33,583 nt of DNA from an uncultured Methylomonas sp. (lineage in GTDB: Bacteria > Pseudomonadota > Gammaproteobacteria > Methylococcales > Methylomonadaceae), in NCBI GenBank assembly GCA_936941155.1, contig CAKZJE010000077.1, forward strand, positions 1 through 33,583, written 5' to 3'. Shown piece after piece: positions 7,219 through 16,556 of the stretch (its first letter is position 1; the number at the start of each line of letters is the position of its first letter). The notes under the pieces were generated by a model. It saw nothing but the letters and a program-made list of their open reading frames with translations. It did no database searches and was not told the DNA's origin. The position numbers and the translations under genes were made by a program.

Positions 7219-8580
7219 TTATTGGAATAAACGCCCAAGATCAAGAAATACCGCTAACATCATCAACGACATTAATAAAGCAACGCCAATATTTTGAAAA
7301 AACAGCTGCGCTTTTTCTGGCACAGGACTGCCTTTGATAGCTTCAATCAGATAAAACAGTAAATGCCCGCCGTCTAAAACTGGGACTGGCAGTAGGTTTA
7401 ACACCCCTAAACTGACACTAACTATCGCCATAAACTTTAAAAAATGCACTAAACCCATTTCCGCAGATTGTCCGGCATATTGCGCAATACTAATTGGGCC
7501 ACTTAAATTTTCCACTGAGGCATTGCCAATCAACATTTTCCCCATCATGGATAGTGAAGTTGTTGCGTAATACCAGGTTTTTTCTACCGCTGCCACAAAA
7601 GCATCGGTTGCAGATAATGTATAGGTGACTTGCAATGATGCAATCAACTCTTTAGGAATATAAACACCCGCGCCAATTTTACCGACCATTTTTTTATTCG
7701 ATTCAACAGGTTGCGGTTTTATTCCTAAAGAAATACGCTGCCCGTTTCGCTCAACAACTAATTTAATCAGTTTATTTGGACGTTTTTGCACATAATCTAC
7801 CCACTGTGCCCAATCGTTTATCGCAATGCCATCAGCACTGATAATTAAATCTTTGCTGCGTAATCCTGAGCTTAGGGCGGCACTATTCGGTAAGACTTTA
7901 TCAACAATCGGTTTTATTTGCGGAGTCCAAGGTTTAAATCCTAAACGTTGATAGAGTGATTCCGGTTGTTGCGTAAGTTCTTGTGGGATTTTTAACAGAT
8001 GCTGTTTTTGTACAGAGTTGGCATTTTTAACTGTGATTTGCAATCCTTCTGCGGCATCAGGTGCTGAAGAAAAAATCATTTCCATTGCCGCTAACCAAGT
8101 TGGCGTTTCGGTGTTGTTGACTGAAATAATTTCTTCTTTTTCAGTAAAACCAGCGGCAAAAGCAAGCGTACCTTGTTCTACTTTACCAATGATAGGACGC
8201 ATTCCGGTTTCGCCAATCATAAACACTGACCAGTATAACGCCACAGCGAGCAACAAATTAAACAAAGGCCCAGCGGCAACAATAGCTATTCTTGCCAACA
8301 CCGGTTGACGATTAAACGCAAAGGGTAAATCTTTTTCTGCGACAGATCCTTCGCGTTCATCCACCATTTTTACATAGCCGCCCAATGGCACAGCAGCAAT
8401 TACATATTCAGTTGAGTCTGGCGTTTTTTGGTAAGACCACAGCACTTTGCCAAAACCAATGGAAAAACGTAAAACTTTAACCCCAACTTTGCGCGCCACC
8501 CAAAAATGTCCAAATTCGTGGATGGCAACCAATGTACCAATTGAAACAATAAAATAAAACAGCGTATGTAAGGTGGACAT
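7219..8580 (-). CDS. rseP: site-2 zinc metalloprotease RseP
   Basis: A 453-residue inner-membrane protease that cuts transmembrane segments, including anti-sigma factor RseA and remnant signal peptides. The zinc motif HEFGH is at 21-25 in the first membrane helix, and the second catalytic motif LDGGH starts near residue 402. Two PDZ-like domains lie between (about 115-295), with the last two membrane helices at the C-terminus. Length and order fit the E. coli protein (450 residues). It starts 3 bp after dxr stops and is therefore co-expressed with the dxr-cdsA-uppS block. No rseA/rpoE genes are in the window. Confidence 0.95.
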   Translation of the reverse strand: MSTLHTLFYFIVSIGTLVAIHEFGHFWVARKVGVKVLRFSIGFGKVLWSYQKTPDSTEYVIAAVPLGGYVKMVDEREGSVAEKDLPFAFNRQPVLARIAIVAAGPLFNLLLAVALYWSVFMIGETGMRPIIGKVEQGTLAFAAGFTEKEEIISVNNTETPTWLAAMEMIFSSAPDAAEGLQITVKNANSVQKQHLLKIPQELTQQPESLYQRLGFKPWTPQIKPIVDKVLPNSAALSSGLRSKDLIISADGIAINDWAQWVDYVQKRPNKLIKLVVERNGQRISLGIKPQPVESNKKMVGKIGAGVYIPKELIASLQVTYTLSATDAFVAAVEKTWYYATTSLSMMGKMLIGNASVENLSGPISIAQYAGQSAEMGLVHFLKFMAIVSVSLGVLNLLPVPVLDGGHLLFYLIEAIKGSPVPEKAQLFFQNIGVALLMSLMMLAVFLDLGRLFQ

Positions 8581-8583
8581 GAG

Positions 8584-9765
8584 TTAAGTTAGATTTGCAA
8601 TCATTTGCTGCGCAACGGTGCGTGCTTTTTGGTCTGTGGCTAACACAATCTCTAAAGTGTCCGCAGATTCAGGCGAAAACTCCTGCATGGTTTTTTCAAT
8701 AGTGATGGCAATATCGGTAAAACGAATTTGTTCGTTTAAAAAAGCTTCGACGGCAATTTCATTTGCGGCATTTAATACCGTTGGCATAATTCCACCGGCT
8801 TTAATCGCTTGATAAGCCAAACGCAAACACGGGAAACGCTCCAAATTAGGTTGTTCAAAATCCATTTGCCGCACTGCAAAAATATCAAGTGGTGCTACGC
8901 CAGAATCAAAGCGTTCAGGATAAGCCATTGCATGAGCAATCGGCGTGCGCATATCAGGATTCCCCATTTGTGCGAGCACAGAGCCGTCCACATAATCCAC
9001 CATTGAGTGAATAATGCTTTGTTTGTGAATCACCACTTGAATCGCATCAGGCGACATATTGAATAATAAACACGCTTCAATCAGTTCTAAGCCTTTGTTC
9101 ATCATGGTCGCTGAATCGACAGAGATTTTTTTGCCCATTTCCCATTTAGGATGCGCAATTGCTTGTGCAGGTGTAACGGATGGCAATTGTTCCAACGGCG
9201 TTTCACGAAATGGCCCGCCCGATGCAGTTAATAAAATTCGCCGAGCTTGTTTTGCAGTTTCTCCAGCCACATAACCTGCTGGCATACATTGAAAAATCGC
9301 GTTATGTTCACTGTCAATCGGTAACAATGTTGCACCCGATTCGCGCACCGCGCCCATAAAAATGTCGCCAGACATAACTAAGGCTTCTTTGTTCGCAAGC
9401 AAGACGGTTTTTCCAGCCTTTGCAGCGGCTAAACTAGGCAATAATCCTGCTGCTCCCACAATTGCAGCCATCACCGTGTCAACATTTTCCAATGTTGATA
9501 CTTGTTCTAAAGCTTTTACACCTGATAACACTTGAATATTAGCAACAGCAGAATTGGCTATCTTTTCCTTTAATAGCAAAGACTTAGCCTCATCGACTAC
9601 CACAGCATATTCAGGATGAAAAGCCAAACATTGGTTGAATAACTCCTCAATATTGGTGTTAGCAGTTAATGCAACAACTTTATATTTATCAGGGTGGCGA
9701 TTAACGACATCTAAAGTGCTGACCCCAATCGAGCCGGTCGCGCCGAGGATACAGATACCTTTCAT
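8584..9765 (-). CDS. dxr: 1-deoxy-D-xylulose 5-phosphate reductoisomerase
   Basis: A 393-residue cytosolic enzyme converting DXP to 2-C-methyl-D-erythritol 4-phosphate with NADPH, the committed step of the MEP isoprenoid pathway. The N-terminal [13 protein letters not shown] is the NADPH-binding loop; the metal-binding region [10 protein letters not shown] and the substrate loop [17 protein letters not shown] are intact. The start overlaps the cdsA stop by 4 bp (ATGA). Placing dxr beside uppS puts a precursor step next to the enzyme that uses its products for undecaprenyl-PP. Confidence 0.97.
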   Translation of the reverse strand: MKGICILGATGSIGVSTLDVVNRHPDKYKVVALTANTNIEELFNQCLAFHPEYAVVVDEAKSLLLKEKIANSAVANIQVLSGVKALEQVSTLENVDTVMAAIVGAAGLLPSLAAAKAGKTVLLANKEALVMSGDIFMGAVRESGATLLPIDSEHNAIFQCMPAGYVAGETAKQARRILLTASGGPFRETPLEQLPSVTPAQAIAHPKWEMGKKISVDSATMMNKGLELIEACLLFNMSPDAIQVVIHKQSIIHSMVDYVDGSVLAQMGNPDMRTPIAHAMAYPERFDSGVAPLDIFAVRQMDFEQPNLERFPCLRLAYQAIKAGGIMPTVLNAANEIAVEAFLNEQIRFTDIAITIEKTMQEFSPESADTLEIVLATDQKARTVAQQMIANLT

Positions 9766-10649
9766 GCAAAAATACCTCTGCTGATTAAGAAAATTCCCGC
9801 ATAGAAAAACGGTGCAGCAGCAATCACGCTATCAACCCGATCTAATATTCCACCGTGTCCGGGTAAAATAAAACCACTGTCTTTCACGCCTTTTTGACGT
9901 TTTACCAAGCTAAAAAACAAGTCACCATAAATTGAAATCAGCACAGTTAATACTGATAACAGCACAAAATCGCTAGCGTTGAGTAAAGGGAATTTGTAAT
10001 ACATTCCCAAAGCAACCGCTGTGAAGATTGCAGAACCTAATGCGCCGTACATTCCCTCAATTGTTTTTCCTGGACTAATGTCAGGAGCTAGTTTATTTTT
10101 ACCAAATTTTTTGCCGGTAAAATAAGCTGCAATATCAGCAATCCAAATCAGTAATAGAAAATACATCACCATTTCCGCGCCATAAAGTGTATGGATACGA
10201 GAAATAAACATCCATGCTGACAATAAAACAAACCAGCCTAATAATGCTTTATAAGGAAGTTTTATTTGCAGTTCTAAACAATGTGACGGGACTTGTCTGA
10301 TTAAAATCATAATTAACACCCACAGCAACACAGGTGGAAAAACCGCCCAATCAATAATACCTGAGTATTCTTTTAGATCTTGCCATTCAAGCAAATTTGC
10401 CATTAACTCCAAAAATTGTGTCCAGAGCGTAATTCCAATCATGGGCAAAATGAGCATGACTAAAAAAAGTAATTTCATCCAAAGCTTGTCCATGCTTACC
10501 AAGTTTGTCCATTCCCATGCTCCAATTAGCACAATCACAGCCATCACGACGGAGAAATACGAAAAATAAGCATTGCTAGGTAAATAAAAAACAGCACCTA
10601 CAATCAAAGGAATCAGCACGAGTGCTGTCAAAATACGCTGTAATAACAT
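9762..10649 (-). CDS. cdsA: phosphatidate cytidylyltransferase
   Basis: A 295-residue integral membrane enzyme making CDP-diacylglycerol from phosphatidate and CTP, the branch point for all phospholipids. Roughly eight hydrophobic segments run through it, and the C-terminal family signature [20 protein letters not shown], continuing GILDRVDS, is complete, with the metal-binding acidic residues in KDSG and DRVD. It lies 23 bp downstream of uppS and overlaps dxr by 4 bp. Confidence 0.96.
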   Translation of the reverse strand: MLLQRILTALVLIPLIVGAVFYLPSNAYFSYFSVVMAVIVLIGAWEWTNLVSMDKLWMKLLFLVMLILPMIGITLWTQFLELMANLLEWQDLKEYSGIIDWAVFPPVLLWVLIMILIRQVPSHCLELQIKLPYKALLGWFVLLSAWMFISRIHTLYGAEMVMYFLLLIWIADIAAYFTGKKFGKNKLAPDISPGKTIEGMYGALGSAIFTAVALGMYYKFPLLNASDFVLLSVLTVLISIYGDLFFSLVKRQKGVKDSGFILPGHGGILDRVDSVIAAAPFFYAGIFLISRGIFA

Positions 10650-10672
10650 TTTTATTGAAGTTTTTTGTAAAG

Positions 10673-11440
10673 TTATAAGGATTTGGAGGGATTGAAAACT
10701 TGTTCACCAGTGCGACCAAAACGTCGTTGCCGATGGCGAAAGCTTTCAATAGCTTCTAAGAGTGACTGTTGCCCAAAATCAGGCCAAAGTGTGGAAGTGA
10801 AGTAAAATTCCGTGTAAGCAAGCTGCCATAATAAGAAGTTACTAATGCGCTGCTCGCCTCCTGTCCTGATGAATAAGTCCGGTTCAGGCAGTCCTGCGGT
10901 CGATAAATGTTGTTCTATCAACTCTTCAGTAATACGCGGGCTTTGCAACTGTCCTGAAGTTATTTTCTCCATAACTTGCTGAGCTGCTTGGCACATATCC
11001 CAATGTCCACCGTAATTGGCGGCAATTACCAAAGTCAATCCGCTATTATTTTTAGTGAGTGCTTCACCTTGCTCAATTTTGCTTTGCAACTCTGTTGAAA
11101 AAGCACTTTTTTCGCCAATGCACAATAATCTGACGTTTTTTTCATGCAGTTTTTTGATTTGCGCTTGTAAAGTTACATTGAATAGTTTCATTAATAACGA
11201 AACTTCTTCAGGAGGTCTGCGCCAATTTTCACTGCTAAAAGCGAATAATGATAAAACCTGAATCTTTTCGTTGACACAATATTCAACTATTTTCTTAACG
11301 GCTTTAGCCCCTGCCTGATGCCCAAACACACGCGGCATAAAACGTTTCTGCGCCCAGCGACCATTGCCATCCATAATAATGGCAATATGTCGTGGGTTGC
11401 CATTATCAATGACTAACGGAGAAGATTCAGAATCGGACAT
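10673..11440 (-). CDS. uppS: undecaprenyl diphosphate synthase
   Basis: A 255-residue cis-prenyltransferase that adds eight isopentenyl units to farnesyl-PP, giving the C55 lipid carrier for peptidoglycan and O-antigen. Motifs include IAIIMDGNGRWA (catalytic Asp24), FSSENWRRP and the C-terminal dimer/IPP-binding stretch FIRTGGEQRISNFLLWQLAY. The N-terminal extension of about 15 polar residues has no recognised role. The gene lies 21 bp after frr in the same operon. Confidence 0.97.
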   Translation of the reverse strand: MSDSESSPLVIDNGNPRHIAIIMDGNGRWAQKRFMPRVFGHQAGAKAVKKIVEYCVNEKIQVLSLFAFSSENWRRPPEEVSLLMKLFNVTLQAQIKKLHEKNVRLLCIGEKSAFSTELQSKIEQGEALTKNNSGLTLVIAANYGGHWDMCQAAQQVMEKITSGQLQSPRITEELIEQHLSTAGLPEPDLFIRTGGEQRISNFLLWQLAYTEFYFTSTLWPDFGQQSLLEAIESFRHRQRRFGRTGEQVFNPSKSL

Positions 11441-11461
11441 AGTGTTATCGCTTCCCTTTAG

Positions 11462-12019
11462 TTACATTGAAAGTAAATCAGCCTCTTTAATTTCTAATTG
11501 TTTTTCGACTTCTTTAATAAATTGATCAGTTAATTTCTGGATTTTATCTTCGCCTTGACGCGCATCATCTTCAGAAATCAGTTTTTCTTTTAAGGCTTCT
11601 TTGATTTCAGAGTTTGCATCACGGCGCATATTTCGGATAGCAACACGAATATTTTCAGCTTCAGCTTTAACAACTTTAACCAAGTCTTTACGGCGTTGTT
11701 CTGTCAGCATTGGTAATGGAACGCGAATGACCGTGCCATTGGTTGATGGGTTTAAGCCTAAATCGGAAGTTAAAATCGCTTTTTCAATTGCCCCAACCAT
11801 GCCTTTGTCCCAAGGCGTGACTTTTAAAGTTCTGGCATCTTCAACGCCAATATTAGCGACTTGAGATAAAGGCGTAGTTGAGCCATACGCAGTCACCATC
11901 ACTTGTTCTAGCAAACTAGGATGTGCTCTGCCTGTTCTGATTTTGCTAAAGTTATGTTTTAAAGCTTCAATGCTTTTTGCCATGTGAGCAGAAGCATCTT
12001 TGTGAATGTCATTAATCAT
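11462..12019 (-). CDS. frr: ribosome recycling factor
   Basis: A 185-residue RRF, the usual length. It begins [20 protein letters not shown], has the conserved [12 protein letters not shown], and its three-helix bundle ends with [13 protein letters not shown]. With EF-G it splits post-termination ribosomes. Its start overlaps the pyrH stop by 4 bp, the same order as in E. coli. Confidence 0.98.
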   Translation of the reverse strand: MINDIHKDASAHMAKSIEALKHNFSKIRTGRAHPSLLEQVMVTAYGSTTPLSQVANIGVEDARTLKVTPWDKGMVGAIEKAILTSDLGLNPSTNGTVIRVPLPMLTEQRRKDLVKVVKAEAENIRVAIRNMRRDANSEIKEALKEKLISEDDARQGEDKIQKLTDQFIKEVEKQLEIKEADLLSM

Positions 12020-12744
12020 TTACCTGTTCCTCTTTCAATAAGTGAGCCTATGTCTTCACCTTGCATAAGGCGCATAATCGCTCCTGATTCAAAAATATTC
12101 ATAACACGCATAGGCAAGTTATTTTCCTGACACAGCACTAAGGCTGTTGTATCCATAACATTTAAGCGTTGATCTATTGCTTCATCGTAAGTTAAGCGTG
12201 GATAAAATACAGCATCGGCAACTTTTTCAGGGTCGGCCGAATAAACGCCTTTGACTTTAGTGGCTTTAATCATCAGTTGCGCATTAATTTCAATCGCTCG
12301 CAAACTGGCGGCAGAATCGGTGGTAAAAAATGGATTGCCTGTTCCTGCGGCAAAAATAACCACGCGCTTTTTTTCCAAATGCCGAATAGCTTTGCGCCGG
12401 ATGTAATCTTCACATACCTGATTGATTTTTAACGCACTCATTACGCGCACTTGTTGTCCAATATGCTCTAATGCGTCTTGCAGTGCTAGTGCGTTAATCA
12501 CAGTGGCTAACATGCCCATCTGGTCGCCTGTTACACGGTCTAGGCCTTCGTCGGCTTTTTTTGCACCGCGCAGAATATTACCGCCACCAATGACGAGAGC
12601 AACTTCCAGCCCCGCATCACATAATTCTTTAATTTCAATAGCAAGCCGTTTCACGATTTCAGCATCAATACTACCGCCTGCTGAACTCATTAACGCTTCA
12701 CCGCTTAACTTTAGCAAAATTCTTTGGCAAATTAATTGAGTCAT
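12016..12744 (-). CDS. pyrH: UMP kinase
   Basis: A 242-residue bacterial UMP kinase (amino-acid-kinase fold) phosphorylating UMP to UDP with ATP; hexameric and GTP-activated / UTP-inhibited in the family. Markers are [12 protein letters not shown] (phosphate loop), [44 protein letters not shown] and MDTTALVLC. No clear Shine-Dalgarno sequence precedes the ATG. In many gammaproteobacteria pyrH directly follows tsf; here two genes and a terminator lie between, so pyrH needs its own promoter or read-through from the diguanylate cyclase gene. The 80-bp gap upstream is AT-rich and holds two copies of AAACTCTCT, but I see no convincing promoter there. Confidence 0.97.
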   Translation of the reverse strand: MTQLICQRILLKLSGEALMSSAGGSIDAEIVKRLAIEIKELCDAGLEVALVIGGGNILRGAKKADEGLDRVTGDQMGMLATVINALALQDALEHIGQQVRVMSALKINQVCEDYIRRKAIRHLEKKRVVIFAAGTGNPFFTTDSAASLRAIEINAQLMIKATKVKGVYSADPEKVADAVFYPRLTYDEAIDQRLNVMDTTALVLCQENNLPMRVMNIFESGAIMRLMQGEDIGSLIERGTGK

Positions 12745-12824
12745 AGTTTTTTAGAGAGTTTATGAAATTAAAAAAATTAAAAAGAGAGTTTCTGGACTTC
12801 CCGCACTCAAAAATTGGTTAGATT

Positions 12825-13949
12825 TTATTGCGTTTTTTGGATCTCTTTTGTTGTTTTGAGTTTATGTTCAGTCTTAGCTCTATACATATCTTCATCTGCT
12901 AACCGAATCAAAGTATCAGCATCAACATACAGCTCGGTTCCCGTTTGTGCAATACCGATGCTTAATGACATTCCCTTCATGTGGCGTTCCAATTCATGGG
13001 TAAGACGATTCAGATAAGCCTCTTGCGCTTCTTCTTTAGTGCTATTGGGTAAAACCAAGCAAAACTCATCGCCACCATAGCGAAAACAACTGTCTTCCAA
13101 GCGTGAAACTGCTTTTATCGCATTCGCCACTACCCGCAAAATTTCATCCCCCTGCTGATGTCCTTGGGTATCATTGACTATTTTAAAATCATTTACATCC
13201 ATATATACAACGGTCACAGGTTCAGAACGTCGTTGCGCTGCTCTTAAAGTCCTAGTCAAAGCTTCTTGTAAATAGCGTACATTGAGTAATCCGGTTAAAG
13301 GGTCAGTACGAGTCATTTCTTCAAGCTGCTGAGTGCGCTCTTTAACCTTTTCTTCAAGTAATCGTGCATATTGTTCTGATTTATTTCTTGATGTTTCAAT
13401 CTCAGAAACTAAACTGCGAATGTAAGTTTCAAATACAAGAGCAATATCAAAGCTGAGTAATTTTCCTAGCGCAATTTCCGTAGCAATTCTTTTTTCTTCA
13501 TCCGTAACTTCGATATGAATAAATTTATTAAGCAATTCTTTGAGAACATTGACCGCAGAAAGGTAAAGCTTCGGCTCAACCCCAATCCGTTTATGCACCA
13601 GCCCAATGCGTAGGCGATTATTGACATATTCAAGATCATATAAGCCGCTGAACAGGTCTAAGACATATTTACGCATTGCCGATTTAAGTCGTCTTAGCGT
13701 ATCTGCATCACCAATTAACAACGAAACCTCTGGCACATTGGTTTGCAGTTCGTAGAAATCAGCCACCACAGAATCTATTTTGGTATCAATCGCAGATTTT
13801 ACGTTTCTAAGTAAAACACAATCTGATTCTGTAAGGGAAAACAAACTTTTACGATGTTCAACCTCAAAATCAGTAATCCGCATTTGTTCAAGCAAAGTCA
13901 AATCTGTTTGTCTCATTGTTAAGCCCCAGCTTATAAATTTGTTCAGCAT
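12825..13949 (-). CDS. globin-coupled sensor diguanylate cyclase
   Basis: A 374-residue two-domain protein. Residues about 25-180 look like a globin-coupled sensor domain, with the probable haem-ligating His119 in RIGLVHKRIGV and the typical following KLYLSAV helix. A short coiled coil (185-212) leads to a GGDEF domain with MTRTDPLTGLLN, MDVNDFKIVND and an intact GGDEF at 292-296. RLED (283-286) five residues earlier is the product-inhibition I-site. An active, feedback-inhibited cyclase controlled by O2 (or NO/CO) binding is therefore expected, like E. coli DosC or Bordetella BpeGReg. Two starts are possible: ATG 13949, used here, or ATG 13916, which has a GGGG-containing ribosome site. The gene interrupts the usual tsf-pyrH linkage. 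Confidence 0.88.
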   Translation of the reverse strand: MLNKFISWGLTMRQTDLTLLEQMRITDFEVEHRKSLFSLTESDCVLLRNVKSAIDTKIDSVVADFYELQTNVPEVSLLIGDADTLRRLKSAMRKYVLDLFSGLYDLEYVNNRLRIGLVHKRIGVEPKLYLSAVNVLKELLNKFIHIEVTDEEKRIATEIALGKLLSFDIALVFETYIRSLVSEIETSRNKSEQYARLLEEKVKERTQQLEEMTRTDPLTGLLNVRYLQEALTRTLRAAQRRSEPVTVVYMDVNDFKIVNDTQGHQQGDEILRVVANAIKAVSRLEDSCFRYGGDEFCLVLPNSTKEEAQEAYLNRLTHELERHMKGMSLSIGIAQTGTELYVDADTLIRLADEDMYRAKTEHKLKTTKEIQKTQ

Positions 13950-13990
13950 AGAGTTTTAGATGACCTTGTTTTTTTCCTAACTGCAATACG

Positions 13991-14434
13991 CTAGGTCAGT
14001 TTCTCTATTTTAACCTGAAAGCCGCTGCTCTCTTTTTGTCCATGTTTGTCAAAATACTGAATAGTTCCGGCTTCACTTACTATCCAAACTTCTGTTGCAC
14101 CGGCTTTTAAATATAAATTTACTTTTGATTTCATTTGCGCTTTTGTATTTGACACCGACATAATCTCAACACAAACTTCAGGTGCGGAAGAGACAGCAAT
14201 ATCATTTTTATGTTGTTGATAATATGCTTCAGAACCCCAAGCGACATCTGGGACTTTTACACTTTTATTAATGCTGATTGGTAATTCTACAAAACTGTGA
14301 CCGCCCAATTGCTTCATTAATAAAAAAGTAAATTTTCCTTGCAAGCGACTGCGTAAAACAGAACGCGGCGTTAATTCAAGCGTTCCTTGTTTCTTTAATT
14401 CTATTTTGTAAGGCAAATTTATCTGCCAAAACAT
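13991..14434 (-). CDS. Uma2-family (DUF820) putative endonuclease
   Basis: A 147-residue protein of the Uma2/DUF820 group, PD-(D/E)XK-fold proteins very abundant in cyanobacteria and filamentous sulfur bacteria. The core is visible: VKVPDVAW (active-site Asp), PEVCVEIMSVSNTKAQMKSK (Glu of the E-x-[I/V] strand and the helix Lys) and the closing YLKAGATEVWIVSEAGTIQY. It is shorter than the common 180-200 residues, with a brief N-terminus. No target or biological role is established for the family. It sits alone between the tsf terminator and the globin-GGDEF gene on the minus strand. Confidence 0.75.
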   Translation of the reverse strand: MFWQINLPYKIELKKQGTLELTPRSVLRSRLQGKFTFLLMKQLGGHSFVELPISINKSVKVPDVAWGSEAYYQQHKNDIAVSSAPEVCVEIMSVSNTKAQMKSKVNLYLKAGATEVWIVSEAGTIQYFDKHGQKESSGFQVKIEKLT

Positions 14435-14461
14435 CTTGCCATTTCACAACGCTCTCCGGTC

Positions 14462-14498
14462 AAAAAAACCTGTCAGGTTTTAAAAACCTAACAGGTTT
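14462..14498 (-). terminator. Rho-independent terminator after tsf
   Basis: On the minus strand a hairpin with outer arms AAACCTGT/ACAGGTTT (14466-14473 and 14491-14498) and an inner AGGTTTT/AAAACCT helix is followed by seven T residues (14468 down to 14462). It lies 14 bp after the tsf stop and closes the rpsB-tsf operon. Confidence 0.88.
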
Positions 14499-14511
14499 AA
14501 ACGCAGTTAAA

Positions 14512-15405
14512 TTATTGCGCGTTAACTTGTGCCATAACTTCAGCAGCAAAGTCTTCTACTTTTTTCTCAATGCCTTCGCCAACTGCAAAACGTGTAAAAC
14601 GCACTGCATTTGTGCCTTTTGATTTCAATAACTGCTCAACAGTCATGCTGTCATCTTTTACGAAAGGTTGACCTAATAAGGTAATTTCCGCTAAATATTT
14701 TTTAACAAAGCCTGCAATCATGTTTTCAACGATATTGGCAGGTTTGCCTTGAATTTTATCTTCTTGTTTTGCCAAGAAAATTTCTTTTTCTTTTGCAATA
14801 TCAGTGGCAGAAACTTGGTCTGCATTGACACAAACAGGTTTGCAAGCCGCAACGTGCATCGCAATATCTTTACCCAATTCTGGATTATTGTTTGTCAATT
14901 CAACCAAAATACCAATTTTGCTGCCGTGCAAATAGCTCGCAAGACCACCGTTTGCAGAAACAAGTCTTTCAAAACGACGCACAGTAATGTTTTCACCTAA
15001 TTTTGAAATCAAGCCACGACGTACTTCATCTACGGTTTGTCCTGACGCAAATGTTGCAGCTAATAGAGCTTCATCATTTGCAATATCGTTGGCTAACACT
15101 AATTCTGTTACGTCATTTGCAAAGGCTACGAAATCATCTGCTTTTGCCACGAAATCAGTTTCGCAGTTGACATCAACCATTGCCGCAACCGTGCCGTCAG
15201 CACTCACTTTTACGCCAATAATGCCTTCCGCAGCGATACGATCCGATTTTTTATCGGCTTTTGCCAAACCTGATTTACGCATGTTTTCAATGGCTAATTC
15301 CATATCGCCATTTGCCTCAACCAAGGCTTTTTTACATTCCATCATGCCTGAGCTTGTTCTCTCACGCAGTTCTTTTACCATTGCGGCACTAATATTTACT
15401 GTCAT
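14512..15405 (-). CDS. tsf: translation elongation factor Ts
   Basis: A 297-residue EF-Ts, the guanine nucleotide exchange factor for EF-Tu. The N-terminal UBA-like domain (ERTSSGMMECKKALVEANGD) and the exchange motif CETDFVAK are present, and the C-terminus has the full-length family pattern. AGAGGAA precedes the ATG. It is the second gene of rpsB-tsf, separated from rpsB by 124 bp that contain a strong hairpin. Confidence 0.98.
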   Translation of the reverse strand: MTVNISAAMVKELRERTSSGMMECKKALVEANGDMELAIENMRKSGLAKADKKSDRIAAEGIIGVKVSADGTVAAMVDVNCETDFVAKADDFVAFANDVTELVLANDIANDEALLAATFASGQTVDEVRRGLISKLGENITVRRFERLVSANGGLASYLHGSKIGILVELTNNNPELGKDIAMHVAACKPVCVNADQVSATDIAKEKEIFLAKQEDKIQGKPANIVENMIAGFVKKYLAEITLLGQPFVKDDSMTVEQLLKSKGTNAVRFTRFAVGEGIEKKVEDFAAEVMAQVNAQ

Positions 15406-15428
15406 ATTTCCTCTGTTTCTTGACTATA

Positions 15429-15455
15429 AAAACGCCTCCAAAGAGGAGGCGTTTT
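15429..15455 (-). terminator. intercistronic hairpin between rpsB and tsf
   Basis: An 11-bp perfect stem (arms AAAACGCCTCC and GGAGGCGTTTT, loop of 5) on the minus strand is followed by TTTTTATA. It has the form of an intrinsic terminator but lies between two co-transcribed genes, 24 bp before the tsf start, so it most likely acts as a partial terminator or RNA-stabilising element that sets the S2:EF-Ts ratio. Confidence 0.75.
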
Positions 15456-15529
15456 AATGGTTTAAATTAAACCTTGCATCTTAAAGTTTTAGGATAAATA
15501 CTAAATCTCTTTAAGAAAAATTTATTGGA

Positions 15530-16279
15530 TTATTCTGTTACTTCTGTTGCAGCTTCTTCAACAAACTCATCGTCTTTTACAGAAATATCTAATCTTGCTG
15601 TTTTAGCTTCTAAAACTGAATTAGCAACTGTTTCGCAATACAATTTAACAGCGCGAATTGAGTCGTCGTTACCTGGAATAATGTAATCAATATTTTCAGG
15701 TGAGTTGTTAGAATCCACAATGCCTACAACAGGAATACCTAATTTTTTTGCTTCGCTAATCGCATTTTTTTCATAGCCTACGTCCAGAATAAAAATAACA
15801 TCTGGCACGCCGCGCATGTCTTTAATGCCGCCTAAGCTGCGCTCTAATTTTTCCAGTTCACGTTCCATGTTTAACGCTTCTTTTTTGCTAAAACGTTGGA
15901 ATAATGTGCCATCTGCTTTCATCGCTTCCAGTTCTTTCAAACGTGCGATTGATTTTTTGATGGTTTTAAAGTTAGTCAACATGCCGCCTAACCAGCGGTG
16001 ATTGACATACGGCATTCCACAACGATTTGCTTCTTCAGCCACAGTTTTGCGTGCTGATTTTTTGGTGCCAACAAATAAAATTGTGCCTTTATTTGCTGTC
16101 ATTTGACCTAAATAGTTCACTGCGTCATTAAACAATGGAAGCGTTTGCTCCAAATCAATGATATGGATTTTGTTACGCGCACCGAACAAATAATTTGCCA
16201 TTTTCGGGTTCCAGTAACGAGTTTGGTGTCCAAAATGTACACCCGCTTCTAACATTTGACGCATTGACACTGCTGCCAT
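15530..16279 (-). CDS. rpsB: 30S ribosomal protein S2
   Basis: A 249-residue S2, a late-binding small-subunit protein that holds S1. It begins [20 protein letters not shown] and has [55 protein letters not shown] and [20 protein letters not shown]. The last residues are acidic. Translation starts at the ATG 16279 behind TAGGAG. Expression is probably autoregulated through the leader described separately. Divergent map lies on the other side, as in E. coli. Confidence 0.98.
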   Translation of the reverse strand: MAAVSMRQMLEAGVHFGHQTRYWNPKMANYLFGARNKIHIIDLEQTLPLFNDAVNYLGQMTANKGTILFVGTKKSARKTVAEEANRCGMPYVNHRWLGGMLTNFKTIKKSIARLKELEAMKADGTLFQRFSKKEALNMERELEKLERSLGGIKDMRGVPDVIFILDVGYEKNAISEAKKLGIPVVGIVDSNNSPENIDYIIPGNDDSIRAVKLYCETVANSVLEAKTARLDISVKDDEFVEEAATEVTE

Positions 16280-16417
16280 TCTTCTCTCCTAAGTATAAAA
16301 AATCGTTGTTTTGCAACGATATGGGTTACGCCTCCACTTATCCCGCTCAGTAACCAGTTATCCAACCAGCACCCTACCAAACGTGTCGATAAATGTGAGT
16401 ATTAAATTGAAAATTAA
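16280..16417 (-). promoter_or_regulatory. rpsB leader (S2 autoregulatory element)
   Basis: The minus-strand leader contains GGGATAAGTGGAGGCGTAAC, then CC (rc of 16323-16344), closely matching from memory the conserved leader box upstream of rpsB in E. coli and other gammaproteobacteria, where S2 represses rpsB-tsf. GGTTAC and GTAACC can pair around it. Nearer the gene, the arms ATCGTTG/CAACGAT (16302-16320) form a hairpin followed by six T residues, a terminator-like structure just before the ribosome site TAGGAG. The exact fold was not computed. Confidence 0.7.
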
Positions 16418-16423
16418 CCTAGC

Positions 16424-16452
16424 TTTATACCATATTTTAGTTCTTATACCAA
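16424..16452 (-). promoter_or_regulatory. promoter of rpsB-tsf
   Basis: Minus strand: -35 TTGGTA (16447-16452), 17-bp spacer, -10 TATAAA (16424-16429). Transcription would start near 16417, giving a leader of about 137 nt, similar to the long rpsB leaders known in gammaproteobacteria. Assigned by consensus only. Confidence 0.55.
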
Positions 16453-16556
16453 TAAAATCTCTGGTAAACTCACTTATTCAGCATCAATGCAAGAATCAAA
16501 AACAGCTAAAATTATTTCTTTCTTGCTTTACTTTAAACTACATAGCTTAAGACTCC

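Noticed and set aside
14987-15457. 156-residue plus-strand ORF opposite tsf
   Set aside because: It is an antisense shadow of EF-Ts with Ser/Ala-rich low-complexity composition and no family pattern.
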